From NCBI RefSeq assembly GCF_035222485.1, contig NC_085921.1:2542001-2606000 (forward strand): a stretch of 64,000 nucleotides of DNA. Reading direction: 5' to 3'. The stretch is from Podospora pseudoanserina (lineage: Eukaryota > Ascomycota > Sordariomycetes > Sordariales > Podosporaceae). The position numbers and the translations under genes are program-made. The first letter of the stretch is position 1. Each line of letters starts with the position of its first letter. The notes beneath the pieces were generated by a model. That model had not been told where the DNA came from. It saw only the letters and a program-made list of their open reading frames with translations, and did no database searches. This document shows positions 1 to 10,631 of the stretch, in pieces.

Positions 1-1870
1 GGGCCGAACACAAGACAGACCATCATCAAATATCTCGCTTCCATGGGCGGACGGAAATACTGGATCTCCCTGGTCGTCTTCTTCGTGGCGCAACAGGTTG
101 GTTCCATCACCGTGAACTGGTGGGTTCAACGACTCTCCAACGCAACGGTAGAAGTGCAACGCCGAGAAGATAATACAATCGAAGAGTCTCACTCATGGAG
201 ATTGAAGCACTACTTTGTGATCTACGGTCTTCTTCTTGCTGTCTATTTTGCAGTCGGCTTCATGAGACTGTACATGTTGTCCATCGGCTCGCTGACGGCC
301 TCGGTACGCATCCACGATAGTCTTCTCAAGTCTATTCTGAGTGCGGCTCTCAAGTTTTTCGATGATAAATCATTTGGTCAGTTGATCGGAGTGTTCTCTG
401 GGGACATGCGGACTGTTGATCAAGACTTGGCCATGCTCGCCATTGCCACCCTACATTTCGTAGGGTCACTTATTGCTACCACCATTCTCATCGTCTTCAT
501 TACTCCGCAGTTCTCCCTCCCAGCGATTCTCATCTCTCTTGTCTACTACTTTATTGCCAAGGTCTACATCTCCTCATCGAGCGACCTCAAAGCTCTTGAA
601 TCGACGCGCCAGTCTCGGGTTTTCCAGCATTTTCATGAGACGCTCTCGGGAACCGTCACTATCCGTGCCTACGGCGCAGAGAGGGAATATCTGACTCAAA
701 GTTCAGCTCTTCTTCGGAAGTTAAACCAGCCTTCATTCTTCCTGCGGGCCACGGAAAGGTGGTTGGTTCTCCGGCTCAGTCTTACAAGTGCCTTTGTTTC
801 CCTGTTTGCGGGCTCCTTTTCCATCAGGAGTAACGGGGATGCCGGCACTATTGGGCTCAGCATGTCATATGCCATTGTTTTCTCGGAACAGGTACTGTGG
901 TTGATTCGATATTACATGGTGACTATCCAGAACATGACTGCGTAAGTCGTCTACACTCTTCAAAGCAGTGAATCAACAAGCTAATTCCATGCCTTCTAGT
1001 CTCCAGCGCGTTTGTGGCTGCTTGGATGAAAGTACCGGGGCACAAGAGGAAAAATCTACCAGGGAACCAAGCAAAGAATGGCCTTCGTCAGGCTTCGTAG
1101 AATACCGCACAGTCTCTGCTCGCTACGCAGCCCATCTAGACCCCGTACTTAGGAATCTTTCTTTCCAAGTCCGGCCTTTGGAGAGGGTGGGCATCGTCGG
1201 CCGTACTGGTGCTGGAAAATCTAGTCTGGCACTCACTCTGCTGCGCGGCCTCGAGATCGAGAGCGGGCAGATTCTGATCGACGGGTTGGACACCAAAACG
1301 ATCGATTTGCACACGCTGCGCAGCCGGCTATCCTACGTACCGCAAGACCCGACGCTCTTTGCTGGGGCGTTGCGTCTGAATCTCGACCCATACAACGAAC
1401 ACACAGACGAGGAGGTTCTCGATGCCTTGAAACGAGTTGGCTTGTTCGATTCAAGTGAAGGAAGAGGGAAGTTTACGGATTTATCCTTCACTCTTGCAGA
1501 AAGGGGCTCAAACATATCCCAGGGACAAAGGCAACTCGTGTGCATTGCAAGTTCTGTGCTGAAAGGCTCCAAGGTAGTCGTCCTGGACGAAGCGACAGCG
1601 TCGATTGACCATGAGTCGGATATCAAGATTCAGGCGTGTATCCGGAGCATGGAGGCCACTGTCATTACGATTGCACATCGTCTACGTACTGTCATCGACT
1701 ATGATCGCATTCTGAGTCTGGACGCCGGGTGCATGAAGGAGTGCGACCATTCATGGGAGTTGCTTCAGCAGAAGAACGGCGTCTTCAGGGGGATGTGTGA
1801 TGCGGCGGTGGACCGGGAAGAGTTGTTTGCACTTTCTAAGGCGGCATGGGATAGTAGGCATTCCGCCTGA
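1..1870 (+). CDS. ABC transporter, ABCC/MRP type, C-terminal part (5' truncated)
   Basis: This is the C-terminal half of a full-length ABC exporter of the multidrug-resistance-protein class. It would sit in a membrane and export conjugates or metabolites using ATP. The frame is open from base 1, so the gene starts outside the window. One intron (942-999, GTAAGT..TAG, branch GCTAAT) joins two exons. Exon 1 holds the second transmembrane domain, with several hydrophobic helices. Exon 2 holds the second nucleotide-binding domain: Walker A GRTGAGKSS, Q-loop in YVPQDP, signature NISQGQRQL (a variant of LSGGQ), Walker B VVVLDEATASID and switch histidine in TIAHRL. The stretch LRLNLDPYNEHTDEE is typical of the ABCC second domain. 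The stop is at 1868-1870. The substrate cannot be told from this part. Confidence 0.93.
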
Positions 1871-2448
1871 TGTTACGGACCTCGCATTTATTTGTTTTGA
1901 ATGTGATGAAGCAAGCTCATGAAGAGTGGGATATAGTGCAGCTGATATAGTAAGGTAGGTGGCTAAATCTTCCACTATCAAGCTAGAATTTCTTGGATAA
2001 AGAGGCCTAAAAATGAGGATGCTTTCAGACCCTAAACTTGTTTTGTATTCCAAAACAAATTATGGCCCTCATCGGAGACTTGTACGGCCACCATAAGGTC
2101 GACGTGGGCCTGCATTGAAAAGTGTTGATACTATTGCACCCATTCGGAGGGTCAGCACTTGGCCGCTGGTATGTGAGGAGAGGGAATCTCACCCCATTTT
2201 TGCCATCCGATCGAGGCAAAACTCAGCAGACCTTTCTCAAAGCCGCAAGACCAAACCACGATGTTCGGTATTTATTTTGCTGTCTCTTTAAAACTCCCGA
2301 TGTCCCGCGGTCCTCCCAGGCTGTTTTGTTTCGCCGTTCAATTTATCATGAATGGATTTTTTTCTTTGAAAAAGGGACGACGTAACGAACACGACACTAC
2401 ACACAGTCTAATAAACCATCAATCCAAACCAATCAAAAACCAACATCA
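1871..2448. other. intergenic, ABC gene 3' side to next gene
   Basis: No convincing coding sequence was seen. The stretch should hold the 3' UTR of the ABC gene and the promoter and leader of the gene starting at 2449. The last 60 bases before that ATG are A/C-rich, as fungal leaders often are. Confidence 0.4.
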
Positions 2449-3555
2449 ATGCCAGATGCATCCGTTGATACAGGATGGCACCATTGCAACACCTTCGAGG
2501 CAGCTGACGTGTGGGACAAGCCAACACACCCATACCAGTTCGTGGTGATCACAGACTCCGCGGGCACAAAAACCATTGTTATATGCCCAGTCTCTTCCAC
2601 GGCTCGTTTAGCTCCAACATTGAGCAGCCACAGGATCTCAACTGACGGGACACCTCATATCGCTGCTCGAATCCCGTCAATAAAAACCAAAGCACGATCA
2701 AATTCCCGTAGAATTACACCACGCAGCCCTCAACAATCGTATGGCTACAGCCCCGATTATAACGACAACGATACTCCTTCCTCATCCTCAAGACCAACTT
2801 ACACTGGCTACGAAAGCTCTTCGCGATCAAGCAGTAACACCAGAACCCACGCTCCCCAGGGACAACAATCAATCCCGGAGACTTCTTATCCCCCATCCTC
2901 ATCAGCCGCATCTTCCTCCTCTCGATCATCAATATCACCCCCCTCACAAAGACAACAGCCTCCTACAGCAGCGTTGGATCCCCCTGTGCACAAATCTTCA
3001 GTCACAAACTCGGAAGAGTCTACTCACCCACTTGATAATAGCAGCACAACCTCGGAAAATCATGGCGCAGATGATCAACCACCTGCACCTCTGATCAAAC
3101 CTTCTACACCACCACCACCGCCACCGCCACCACCACCTCCCCCTCCTTCCCAACCATCAACCACCAGCCCTCAACCAACCCCCACCCCAACTCCTGCTGG
3201 TCCAGATCTTCAGCTCCCTTCCATCCCCGGAATAACAGACAACAACAACAATAACCCTGGTCCCGAAGCTCAAAAACCTTTCGACGTCGCCAATCTACTC
3301 AAGATAGGCGGCAGCTCAGTCTTAGGGGGCGGGTTGACGCTCGTAGCGATTTTTTTTCTGGTCAAGTACTTTATAAGGAGAAAGCAAGGTAAACAGGGTG
3401 GTGAGGGAGGGGATGCTGAAGGGAAGAATGGTGATTTGGAGGCTGGACTTGGGGTGATGGGGGTTGGGCTTGGTGGGATAGGGATTGGACAACAACAGCC
3501 GCATCAGCAACAGATTGTCGACGATGGGAGCGGTAGTCAGCCGGCTGGTATATGA
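2449..3555 (+). CDS. Ser/Pro-rich single-span membrane protein, unknown function
   Basis: An intronless reading frame of 368 aa with a good start context (CATCAATGCC). I do not recognise the family. Residues about 60-270 are low complexity, rich in Ser, Pro, Thr and Gln, with a run of about 13 prolines near residues 223-235. One strong membrane span follows at about 290-308 (SVLGGGLTLVAIFFLVKYF), then a basic RRKQGKQ stop-transfer and a Gly-rich tail. There is no N-terminal signal peptide in this model, so an upstream exon cannot be excluded. The layout (long Ser/Thr/Pro stretch, one span, short cytoplasmic tail) resembles fungal wall-stress-sensor-like or mucin-like proteins, but only by composition. 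The coding strand turns from C-rich to G-rich at about 3310. Confidence 0.7.
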   Translation: MPDASVDTGWHHCNTFEAADVWDKPTHPYQFVVITDSAGTKTIVICPVSSTARLAPTLSSHRISTDGTPHIAARIPSIKTKARSNSRRITPRSPQQSYGYSPDYNDNDTPSSSSRPTYTGYESSSRSSSNTRTHAPQGQQSIPETSYPPSSSAASSSSRSSISPPSQRQQPPTAALDPPVHKSSVTNSEESTHPLDNSSTTSENHGADDQPPAPLIKPSTPPPPPPPPPPPPPSQPSTTSPQPTPTPTPAGPDLQLPSIPGITDNNNNNPGPEAQKPFDVANLLKIGGSSVLGGGLTLVAIFFLVKYFIRRKQGKQGGEGGDAEGKNGDLEAGLGVMGVGLGGIGIGQQQPHQQQIVDDGSGSQPAGI

Positions 3556-4625
3556 CGGTCAAGGGGGCCGGGAGCTGCTGCTCAGCCTGGCTCCCGGCTG
3601 GCGATGACAACGACCACGAAGATGGGGGCATTGGGTTATGCGATTCCGCAGCTGGTGCCTTTTCTCCTGGCTCGGGATTTCGTGAGGCATTTTCGGCGGT
3701 GATGGATGGGGTTGATCTGGATTTTGAGGGCTGGAGTTTGTATAATCTCCATCAGCGAGGCGTTGAGGAATAATACCAATTTGTTTGTCAGATTTCCATC
3801 GGGCCTCGCAATCAGTCATCATGCACATGCGCCGCGTGGGTCGGGGTTGCCAAAGAATTCCACATAATTCCAGACCCGTCGGGTCAGTCTCCCTCCCTCG
3901 TGAAAGTTACACCAAGGCATGTGTTATGGAACAGTCGATTTCCTTGGGCGTGGGTTTCTGGGCTTCATAGCCTCAACTGCGCCTTCAACGACCCAACCCG
4001 AACGGGTACGACCGGGCGGGTCCACCACGTCACCAAAGTTGAGCCCCGGCTCCGGCGCTGTTTGGGGGCAGGTAGTAGGTAGGACCATGAAACCTAAAAT
4101 GCTTGATCATCTGTGTGTTCCGCTGCGTCTTTTTTTCTTTCTTTTTTTCTTTTTTCACCCTGTCAATTCTTTCTCGCTGCTGGTGACTTTTTTTTTTGTT
4201 TTGTGTTCGGGTTGATGGATTGAACTGTGCGGCCGAGAGAGCTTTGAATGAAGAGGGATTCTGAGACTTGATTGAGAAGGCGCAGCAACAACCAACTTCG
4301 ATCGCCGATGGCACATAAGACTCTGTGTGTTCCGTTTTTGGGTTTGTGATACAGAAAAAAAAAAGTGAGTGGAAAAGGGTGATGTTGGAAATTTTTGTTC
4401 ATTTCATTGACAGAGAGTGGAAAGGCCTGGCTAGAGATATCACCTCGAAACAAGCATCAACCTTGAAATACATATCAAAGGCTTTAAATTAACTCAATAA
4501 CTCTGCGCAAAACATCCCAAGGTCAGTAGAAGTTCCCACCACCAGGAATGTCACCAACTTAAAGCCAGCTAACGCCCTTGGCAGATCCTCACGAGGAATT
4601 TTGGCCGGTCAACTAATACCTCACA
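3556..4625. other. intergenic with T-tracts and a likely 5' UTR intron
   Basis: No gene was recognised. It holds strongly T-rich tracts at about 4127-4160 and 4190-4205. A likely leader intron of the next gene lies at 4522-4584: GTCAGT donor, AGCTAACG branch and GGCAG acceptor, 63 bp. Confidence 0.45.
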
Positions 4626-5021
4626 ATGGCTCCCATCAATTCGTCTCCCGTCGATGCCACAAGACCACACCCAATAAGCGAATGGACCGGTTTTATGGTT
4701 ACTCTATTCGCGATACCCTGCATCCTCATGACCATCGCAGCAGTCTGGGCAGTATGGAGGCAGAAGCAAATCCGCACAATATCCTTGGTTGTTAGTATGG
4801 ACTATGAAGTAACTGAGGTGGCCAACGTTCGGACGCCTCTCTTGGCTCTACCATCTACACCACAACTCAAGGCCAAAAACACGCTTGAAATCCCGGGGAT
4901 GTACACTCCATCAATCAGTCCGGCGCTGTCGGGGAGGACAGAAATCGCATCGCCTGTGGAGGAAGAGCAGCGGCACAAGTTCAAGGATATTCCCGAGTTT
5001 TCAATCAGCAGGGCGACATGA
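4626..5021 (+). CDS. small single-span membrane protein, unknown
   Basis: An open frame of 131 aa beginning ATGGCTCCC after CACA. It has one hydrophobic span at about residues 22-43 (GFMVTLFAIPCILMTIAAVW) followed by WRQKQ, then a polar tail with several SP/TP pairs (YTPSISPALS, IASPVEEE) that could be phosphorylated. I do not recognise the family. A probable intron in the leader (4522-4584) supports transcription on this strand. The main alternative is a partial model with a missing exon. Confidence 0.6.
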   Translation: MAPINSSPVDATRPHPISEWTGFMVTLFAIPCILMTIAAVWAVWRQKQIRTISLVVSMDYEVTEVANVRTPLLALPSTPQLKAKNTLEIPGMYTPSISPALSGRTEIASPVEEEQRHKFKDIPEFSISRAT

Positions 5022-5815
5022 AAGGGGCTAATGAGCATTGTTTGGCTTTCAGAAGCGTTGTGGGCACTAATCGGCATACCTACCTATAAGGCATGACAGA
5101 GAGTTACCAGGCAGAAGGCACTCCTATTCACTGGACATGCGTTGACGGGGAAAGCGCGACTGTCACGCCTGCCCCCCCGGAGGCACTGGTGATGTGATCA
5201 CGCAATTGCTGCCTGGTAATGAAACACTTCTCCATCATTCATCTAAGGCCATGAAATCACAAGGAATGAGAACTGCAATCAAAATTCATTGATCAAGTTC
5301 TCATCTGACTCCAGCAAAATTCACTCACCTCCGAAACCCCGATGCTGCCCTCAACACCAACGGACCAGTTTCAGGCCCGCTCGCCGGCTCCGAATCGGAA
5401 CCAAACCGAAGGAGGACGCTACTTCCTGCCTCAACCGCGTTGCAAACCGCCCGACTTTGGCCCAGCCGGTGAGCTGGTGCCGACTCAAACTGCTCGCCTA
5501 GCCCAGGAGGCAATACAGTCCGTCGAGACGCGAACTGCAAAGTCACGTCAGAAACTAGCGGGACAGCGGAGACCGTTCGAAGTTTTGGTCATTCAATTTG
5601 GTGGTCAGATCGCAATCAGAAGCCGTGCGTGTGACAGTAACGACCACCCATTCTACACTACGACCTGTCTTGAGAATGGCAATCCTGCGACTTTCCTGAT
5701 CTGCTTCATCAACAAGCACTCACTCTCACGCCCAAGTCCCCCATTGTTTCCGATCACCCTTACAAGACCTTCACGCCACCCGAGTCAGACGTCCAAACCC
5801 GGAGCCCACTTCAAA
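5022..5815. other. leader/promoter region of the next gene
   Basis: A plus-strand frame stays open from 5342 into the next gene. Its translation looks like non-coding DNA and the better start context is at 5816, so I treat it as promoter and 5' UTR. Confidence 0.4.
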
Positions 5816-6244
5816 ATGGGCGGCGCTGACGATGACATCCCCATCCCGGACATCCCGGTTCACGTCTATGTGATCATCGGCTGCGTGGCCGTCTCGCTAG
5901 CCTTGTCGCAGATACTCGGGCTGTGGCTGACGGGGTTTAAGGAGCCGACTCCGACGGGGCCGGTGTATGTTAGTACGGCTAGGACGCTGCATGATAAGCC
6001 GAGTGAGTCGACGCTTGTGGGTGTGGGGGATGCTGTGACAGGGGCGCTGTCGATGGACGCTACGGGAAGAGAGGCTGGGGAGGTTGGGGAGTCGGTGGAG
6101 GGGAAGAAGGCTGGGGAGGTGGAGAAAATCAAAGAGGAAGGGGATATCAAGGAAGATAACAAAGAGACAGAGGATATCAAGGAGGATAACGAGAGTGGGG
6201 GGATCAGGGAGCCGGATGGGATCAAGGAGAAGCCTGAGGTGTAG
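5816..6244 (+). CDS. small membrane-anchored protein with charged KE-rich tail
   Basis: A frame of 142 aa from the ATG in the strong context TTCAAAATGGGC. The same frame is open upstream to 5342, but that part is unlike protein. An N-terminal acidic stretch (GGADDDIPIPD) precedes one membrane span at about residues 20-40 (VYVIIGCVAVSLALSQILGL). The C-terminal third is highly charged, with an imperfect repeat built on EGDIKEDN, TEDIKEDN and GIREPDGIKE. Function is unknown. The coding strand is C-rich up to about 5930 and G-rich after. The charged repeat could form helix or coiled coil; that is inference. Confidence 0.65.
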   Translation: MGGADDDIPIPDIPVHVYVIIGCVAVSLALSQILGLWLTGFKEPTPTGPVYVSTARTLHDKPSESTLVGVGDAVTGALSMDATGREAGEVGESVEGKKAGEVEKIKEEGDIKEDNKETEDIKEDNESGGIREPDGIKEKPEV

Positions 6245-6830
6245 ATGGGGTGATTTTGGTGATGGACGCGCTGCTTTTGATACCCGGGCACGAAAGGGAA
6301 TTATCGACTGGTTGGTGCGTTGAATTTTGAAGCTGGGATTTCTTTCGAGAGTGTATGGATATGTATGATAAAGCCGACCAACCTTTGAGAATGTACCACT
6401 ACCACTTTTACTAAGGCTCACATACTCACTACCGTGATGTGTTGTACTCTTTGTTTGTACCTAACTGTGCCATTTCTGCAGGCTGACTCTCGTCTTATCT
6501 ACACTTCTAAACGACCTCTGTTTGCTCGCCTAGCTTAATAGGTATTTATTCTGCCTTTCTTCCATCCTGATATTCAAGTACCTTGATGGCTCTTTTTCCA
6601 GTTCCTGACCGGGATGTTTCAAAAGCAGTCTCAAATTCCCGTGTCGTATCAAATGGCAGGTCTGCTGTTAAATGTACTTTGGTGAAGCCAGATAGCTACT
6701 GATGGTATTTGCCACACACATTGCTAATATTTGCCCTACGTGCCTGGTATCATGTTTCCTAGGTTGTTTTCCATACCCACGATCATTACATATCGCCCAC
6801 TTACAGCTAACTATCACCCGCTACATCTCG
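6245..6830. other. intergenic
   Basis: No gene was recognised. It is AT-richer than the flanking genes and probably holds the 3' UTR of the 5816 gene and the upstream part of a doubtful short frame. Confidence 0.35.
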
Positions 6831-7028
6831 ATGCCTATCCCTTCAACTCCATGGCCTCCTTCTCTCCGTACTGCTAGACCGCGCTCCTACAACCGCGACT
6901 CTCCTACCCTACCAAAATCCGTCTCTTCCTCATCAATCGAAGAAAAGGGGAAAGAACATGAGAGATTCTACGAAGCATCGTCTTCAAAGCCACGGGCAGC
7001 GACGGCATCAGCGGCGGCGGTGAAATAG
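6831..7028 (+). CDS. possible small protein (65 aa), doubtful
   Basis: A short frame starting at the in-frame ATG at 6831, rich in Ser, Pro, Arg and Lys (PIPSTPWPPSLRTARPRSYN near the start, EEKGKEHERFYEASSSKPRA later). An earlier ATG at 6702 lies in the same frame but adds Cys-rich sequence that looks random. The biased, hydrophilic composition is more protein-like than the flanks. No domain is visible and there is no independent support. It may be chance. Confidence 0.25.
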   Translation: MPIPSTPWPPSLRTARPRSYNRDSPTLPKSVSSSSIEEKGKEHERFYEASSSKPRAATASAAAVK

Positions 7029-8590
7029 GGGAGAGTGGAGACGAATGGCTTGGCATCCAGGGGTAAAAAAGGGGTTTTCACCACCGTCGGTAGAGCCATT
7101 TTGAGGGATCAATCTGGGGATTATTATGTTACAGAACTCATACAAAAAAACAATTCTACTGCAAGATGTAACCGAAATATGAACAGATCCCTTCTGACTA
7201 CCTACCAAAGACAAATACATTGCTGCATAGAAACGTGGGTAGAACAGTGATAACAAACAAAACACAAGTCCACCCGGTAAACCCGATCCCCTGAACCATA
7301 ACCATTCTGCTTGTTCCACGGTGACCTTGCTGGCCACCAACAAAACCGACATCGCTCCCCCGGGCCATCGGCTCCCTATCGGCCCAACACAAAACCACGG
7401 GAAATGTCGTGGCATACATGATACAACCCCCCTTCTCTCTCTTCAGCGTGGCAACTGGCAACCACCACCACCACCACCACCGTGGCAATCCGTGTATCAG
7501 TCACACGCGAGTTCCCGCACCAACCCCCCTCGATTGGCAGTGAATAATCCCGCTCTCTCTTCTGACTCCTCACCCCTTTCGTCATCATCCTTCGTCTGGC
7601 AACCACGGAAAAATGACATGACCCATGATAGATTCTGTGTGTCAAGTGGCGAGCACTGTGCCTGCCATTTTCATCTCGATCGTACGCCATGCCATGCACA
7701 CAGAATCTTACAAACACGGCTTGTGAAACCTGACAAAAACAGACACCATTCCAGAGACAGCATATTGACTCAAGTCACGACAGTAGACCAAAAAGAGTGG
7801 GATAACGCTCATGCCTCAGCATCGAGCTCCGATTTCATTTGTTCGTTCCCTCTCGGGGCTGGCTACCTATCACCCATCCTGATGAGAGCGCGTTATCCCG
7901 TCGCTTAATATCGTGATATGTTGATATGATGATGATTAAGTTCCCAAAGCCAACCACACACACCCACAAGTCGGAGGCTTCCTCTATCCCAGTCCACCAC
8001 CACCACACCCCTGATGCTATCAGAAAGACACCTTGGTACCCTTTGGCCCGATTTATACTTGTCGCTTGTAGCAGCCCGCCAGCCCATATCCACAGAGGAA
8101 AACCCCCTCAACTGACAAAAGTGATGCAACTCCACAACGCCGTCGCATAACATGTCTAAAACCACCAATAAAACCCCAGTAGACAACGAGGGAAAATAAA
8201 TAACAATAACGCCGGGACCGCGGTGGGTCATGGACCAAAGTATCCCCTTTTGGCCAAAAATGATTATACAGAGACTAACAAAAAACCAGCAGATGCGCGG
8301 GGGGTATCATATGGGGCGGAGGGGTGAAAAAACCGTTGTCGCTCTCGGTGGCCGCACTTTCCCACAGAGGAACAAATTTACTAGAACCCGGAAAACTGCG
8401 TAATGCATCAAGATGTAGAGGTCGCCACACGCTGCTCAGACGTTGTCGCGGGTCCCCAGAAGGAGATCGATATGCCGTGACAAAGGAGACGATAAAAAGA
8501 TAATTCGGGGGTCGGTTCGGGCTGTGCCGCAAGAAACGGGTCGAGCCGTCGATAGAAAGAGCCGTGAGAAAGAGATAGTGCTGACAGCGC
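7029..8590. other. intergenic, with a short CCA repeat
   Basis: No convincing gene. A CCA trinucleotide repeat lies at about 7461-7482. The right part should be the 3' UTR of the minus-strand gene ending at 8591. Confidence 0.4.
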
Positions 8591-9091
8591 TTAGCTATTC
8601 TGGGTCTCGCTGCGCCAGATGCCCGCGCCGAGAGGCTTGCTGACTCCAAACCCTACACCGACTGCAATGCCGACGATGAGGAAGATGAGTAGGATCTTGA
8701 CGAGAATTCGGTTCCGTTTGCTGAGGCCGGCGAGGCAGTTGCAGGCGCGCCGATTCTTTTTGGCGGCCTTGGCTTTTCGCTTCCAGTGATCTTGCCCGGG
8801 CCAAACTTGGCAATCGGTTCCTCCCTTTGTGCACTCGGCTGATCTTTTGTGGCTGTTCTCGTTGGTGATCATGGCCTCGATATCGGTGTCGAATGGGTTT
8901 AATCGGTGAGTGGTAGCTGGTGTAGACAAGTCCGAGAGTCGCGACGCTGACGTGTCCTTCTCGGTCAGTGTTGGGAATGGTTCGGGTGTGAGTGTCTCTT
9001 GAGAAGTCTTGGTAGACAGCCGGGACATTGACGTCGTCTCGACGGTCAAGCCCGGCTTGTTGTTGTTGTTGTTATCTGTTAGAGAAGCCAT
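8591..9091 (-). CDS. conserved fungal tail-anchored type protein, unknown
   Basis: An intronless frame of 166 aa. The N-terminal 95 residues are Ser/Thr-rich and disordered, with a short poly-Asn run (from a GTT repeat on the plus strand). The C-terminal part is compact: WPGQDHWKRKAKAAKKNRR, a Cys pair (CNCLAG), LSKRNR, then one membrane span (ILVKILLIFLIVGIAVGVGF) and a short GVSKPLGAGIW tail. I recall this basic-Cys-span module from many filamentous ascomycete proteins of unknown role, but cannot name a family. The basic block before the span predicts a cytosolic N-terminus. Confidence 0.8.
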   Translation of the reverse strand: MASLTDNNNNNKPGLTVETTSMSRLSTKTSQETLTPEPFPTLTEKDTSASRLSDLSTPATTHRLNPFDTDIEAMITNENSHKRSAECTKGGTDCQVWPGQDHWKRKAKAAKKNRRACNCLAGLSKRNRILVKILLIFLIVGIAVGVGFGVSKPLGAGIWRSETQNS

Positions 9092-10595
9092 GATGTGTGC
9101 TGGTTCTGTGAGCGTTGTTTAATGGCTGGGAGCTGTAATTATATCGCGGCAGTGGCCGTTCTGGATCTGTATGACAGAGTCGATTGATGTTCGTGTTCGA
9201 AGTTCCGGGAGTCGGACGGACAAAAGGCAAAGCCACGAGAAGTCGTTTGCCTGGAAGGTGTCAGTCTGGGGGGACACAGAGAGTTACAGCTCACAGGCCG
9301 CTGGGAAAGCGTGACGAGGGCTGTGACAGGTCTCGGGTTTTCAGGTGCTCTTACGATTAGAATGGTCGACTGACGATGCTTGTGAATACCGAGGTGAATA
9401 GAGCTTGTTGTTGAAGCAAAAAGGGCCCGTGACCCCTTCCCAGCAGGAGATTGAGCGGGCTCGGTTGGAGAAATGTCTGGCAGATGGTGTCGAACGGTGT
9501 GTTGTGACATCCGTCGCCTTCCTCTCAAAAACGTCCTCGGGGGCCGTTCCACTCGCCTTGTCAGCGGTGTTTTGAGGGCAATTGGGGCTGTTGAGGACGG
9601 AGGGAGAGCTGTGAGGTTCGTTCAAGAGGAATGAGAAGATGGGCGACTGGGCAGAGAAATGGGAAATGAGAGCAGCACCTCCCCCCGGACCAAGCTGCAA
9701 AGACAACAGGTACCCAGGTACCTCCTGGCGAATGCACCAATGGGAAAGGGGCGGTCAGCAGCAGCACTTGGCAGCATTTGGACCTGGGGGTCTGGCCTGA
9801 CCGGGGCTGCCATTCGCTGGCACCTGCTAAGCTGTGGATAGCTCGAGCTCCACTTCCATTCTCGGTCATACAGCCCCACTGTGATTGGCCGACCGGCTGG
9901 CGCTAGCTTCTGGGGTTGCAAACCTGCAAACTCCATCTCCCGCATGCTGCATGTGGAGCGGAACAGCCTGAACCTGAACAGGCACAGGGACTTCCTGAAC
10001 ACAATACAGGGAACAGCGCTGAAGAGCTAATCCACATGAACGAGGCCTCTGACGTGCTGCATAAAGTGCTCCAGAAGGGATGGCCACAATACTTCTGGAC
10101 CAGCTTGCGACGCGTTTTATGAAGGCAGGCCGCCGTGTCGGGTCGCCGCCATGGTCAGAGGTGTGTTGTTTAAGACGACGACGACGGGACTCCAGGGACG
10201 GACACGGCAGATATGTCGGTCAACTGTTGGCCGTGGCCGCTCCGGCAATCAGACGAAGACACCAAGACCACCAGTTTTTTGGTCAGATGGTGGAACGACG
10301 GGGGCCATTGCCAAAGACCTGGGCTGGCAATGGCCAGCCCTAGGACCTGGGCAGGGACTAAAAGTCTTGACCGGTTCTTTTGCTAGGTAGTGTCGCCTTC
10401 GATTTTGTGGTTGGATTATAGGATTAGGATCGTATACTGTGTGATGCCACCTGCTACGATGGGAAAGTGTAGATAAGAAACGGCAAGCAATATCTTGTCA
10501 TCAGCCTCAACGACCCAAAAGGCTGGTGCTGCGCAGACGCCGCGCGAACTTCCACCGAGCAAAGAACCGACCATCCCACCTCACCACACCATCAC

Positions 10596-10631
10596 GAGTG
10601 CGTTGGGTGCGCTGGGTGCGCTGGGTGCGCA
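10596..10631. repeat. 9-bp tandem repeat, four copies
   Basis: The unit GGGTGCGCT is repeated head to tail. The two middle copies are identical and the first and last are variants (GAGTGCGTT, GGGTGCGCA). Non-coding context. Confidence 0.8.

Noticed and set aside
5342-5815. N-terminal extension of the 5816 gene
   Set aside because: Composition is unlike protein and the 5816 ATG has the better context; more likely leader.
7321-7908. 195-codon plus-strand frame
   Set aside because: No ATG start and no protein-like pattern; contains the CCA repeat and lies in a 3' flank.
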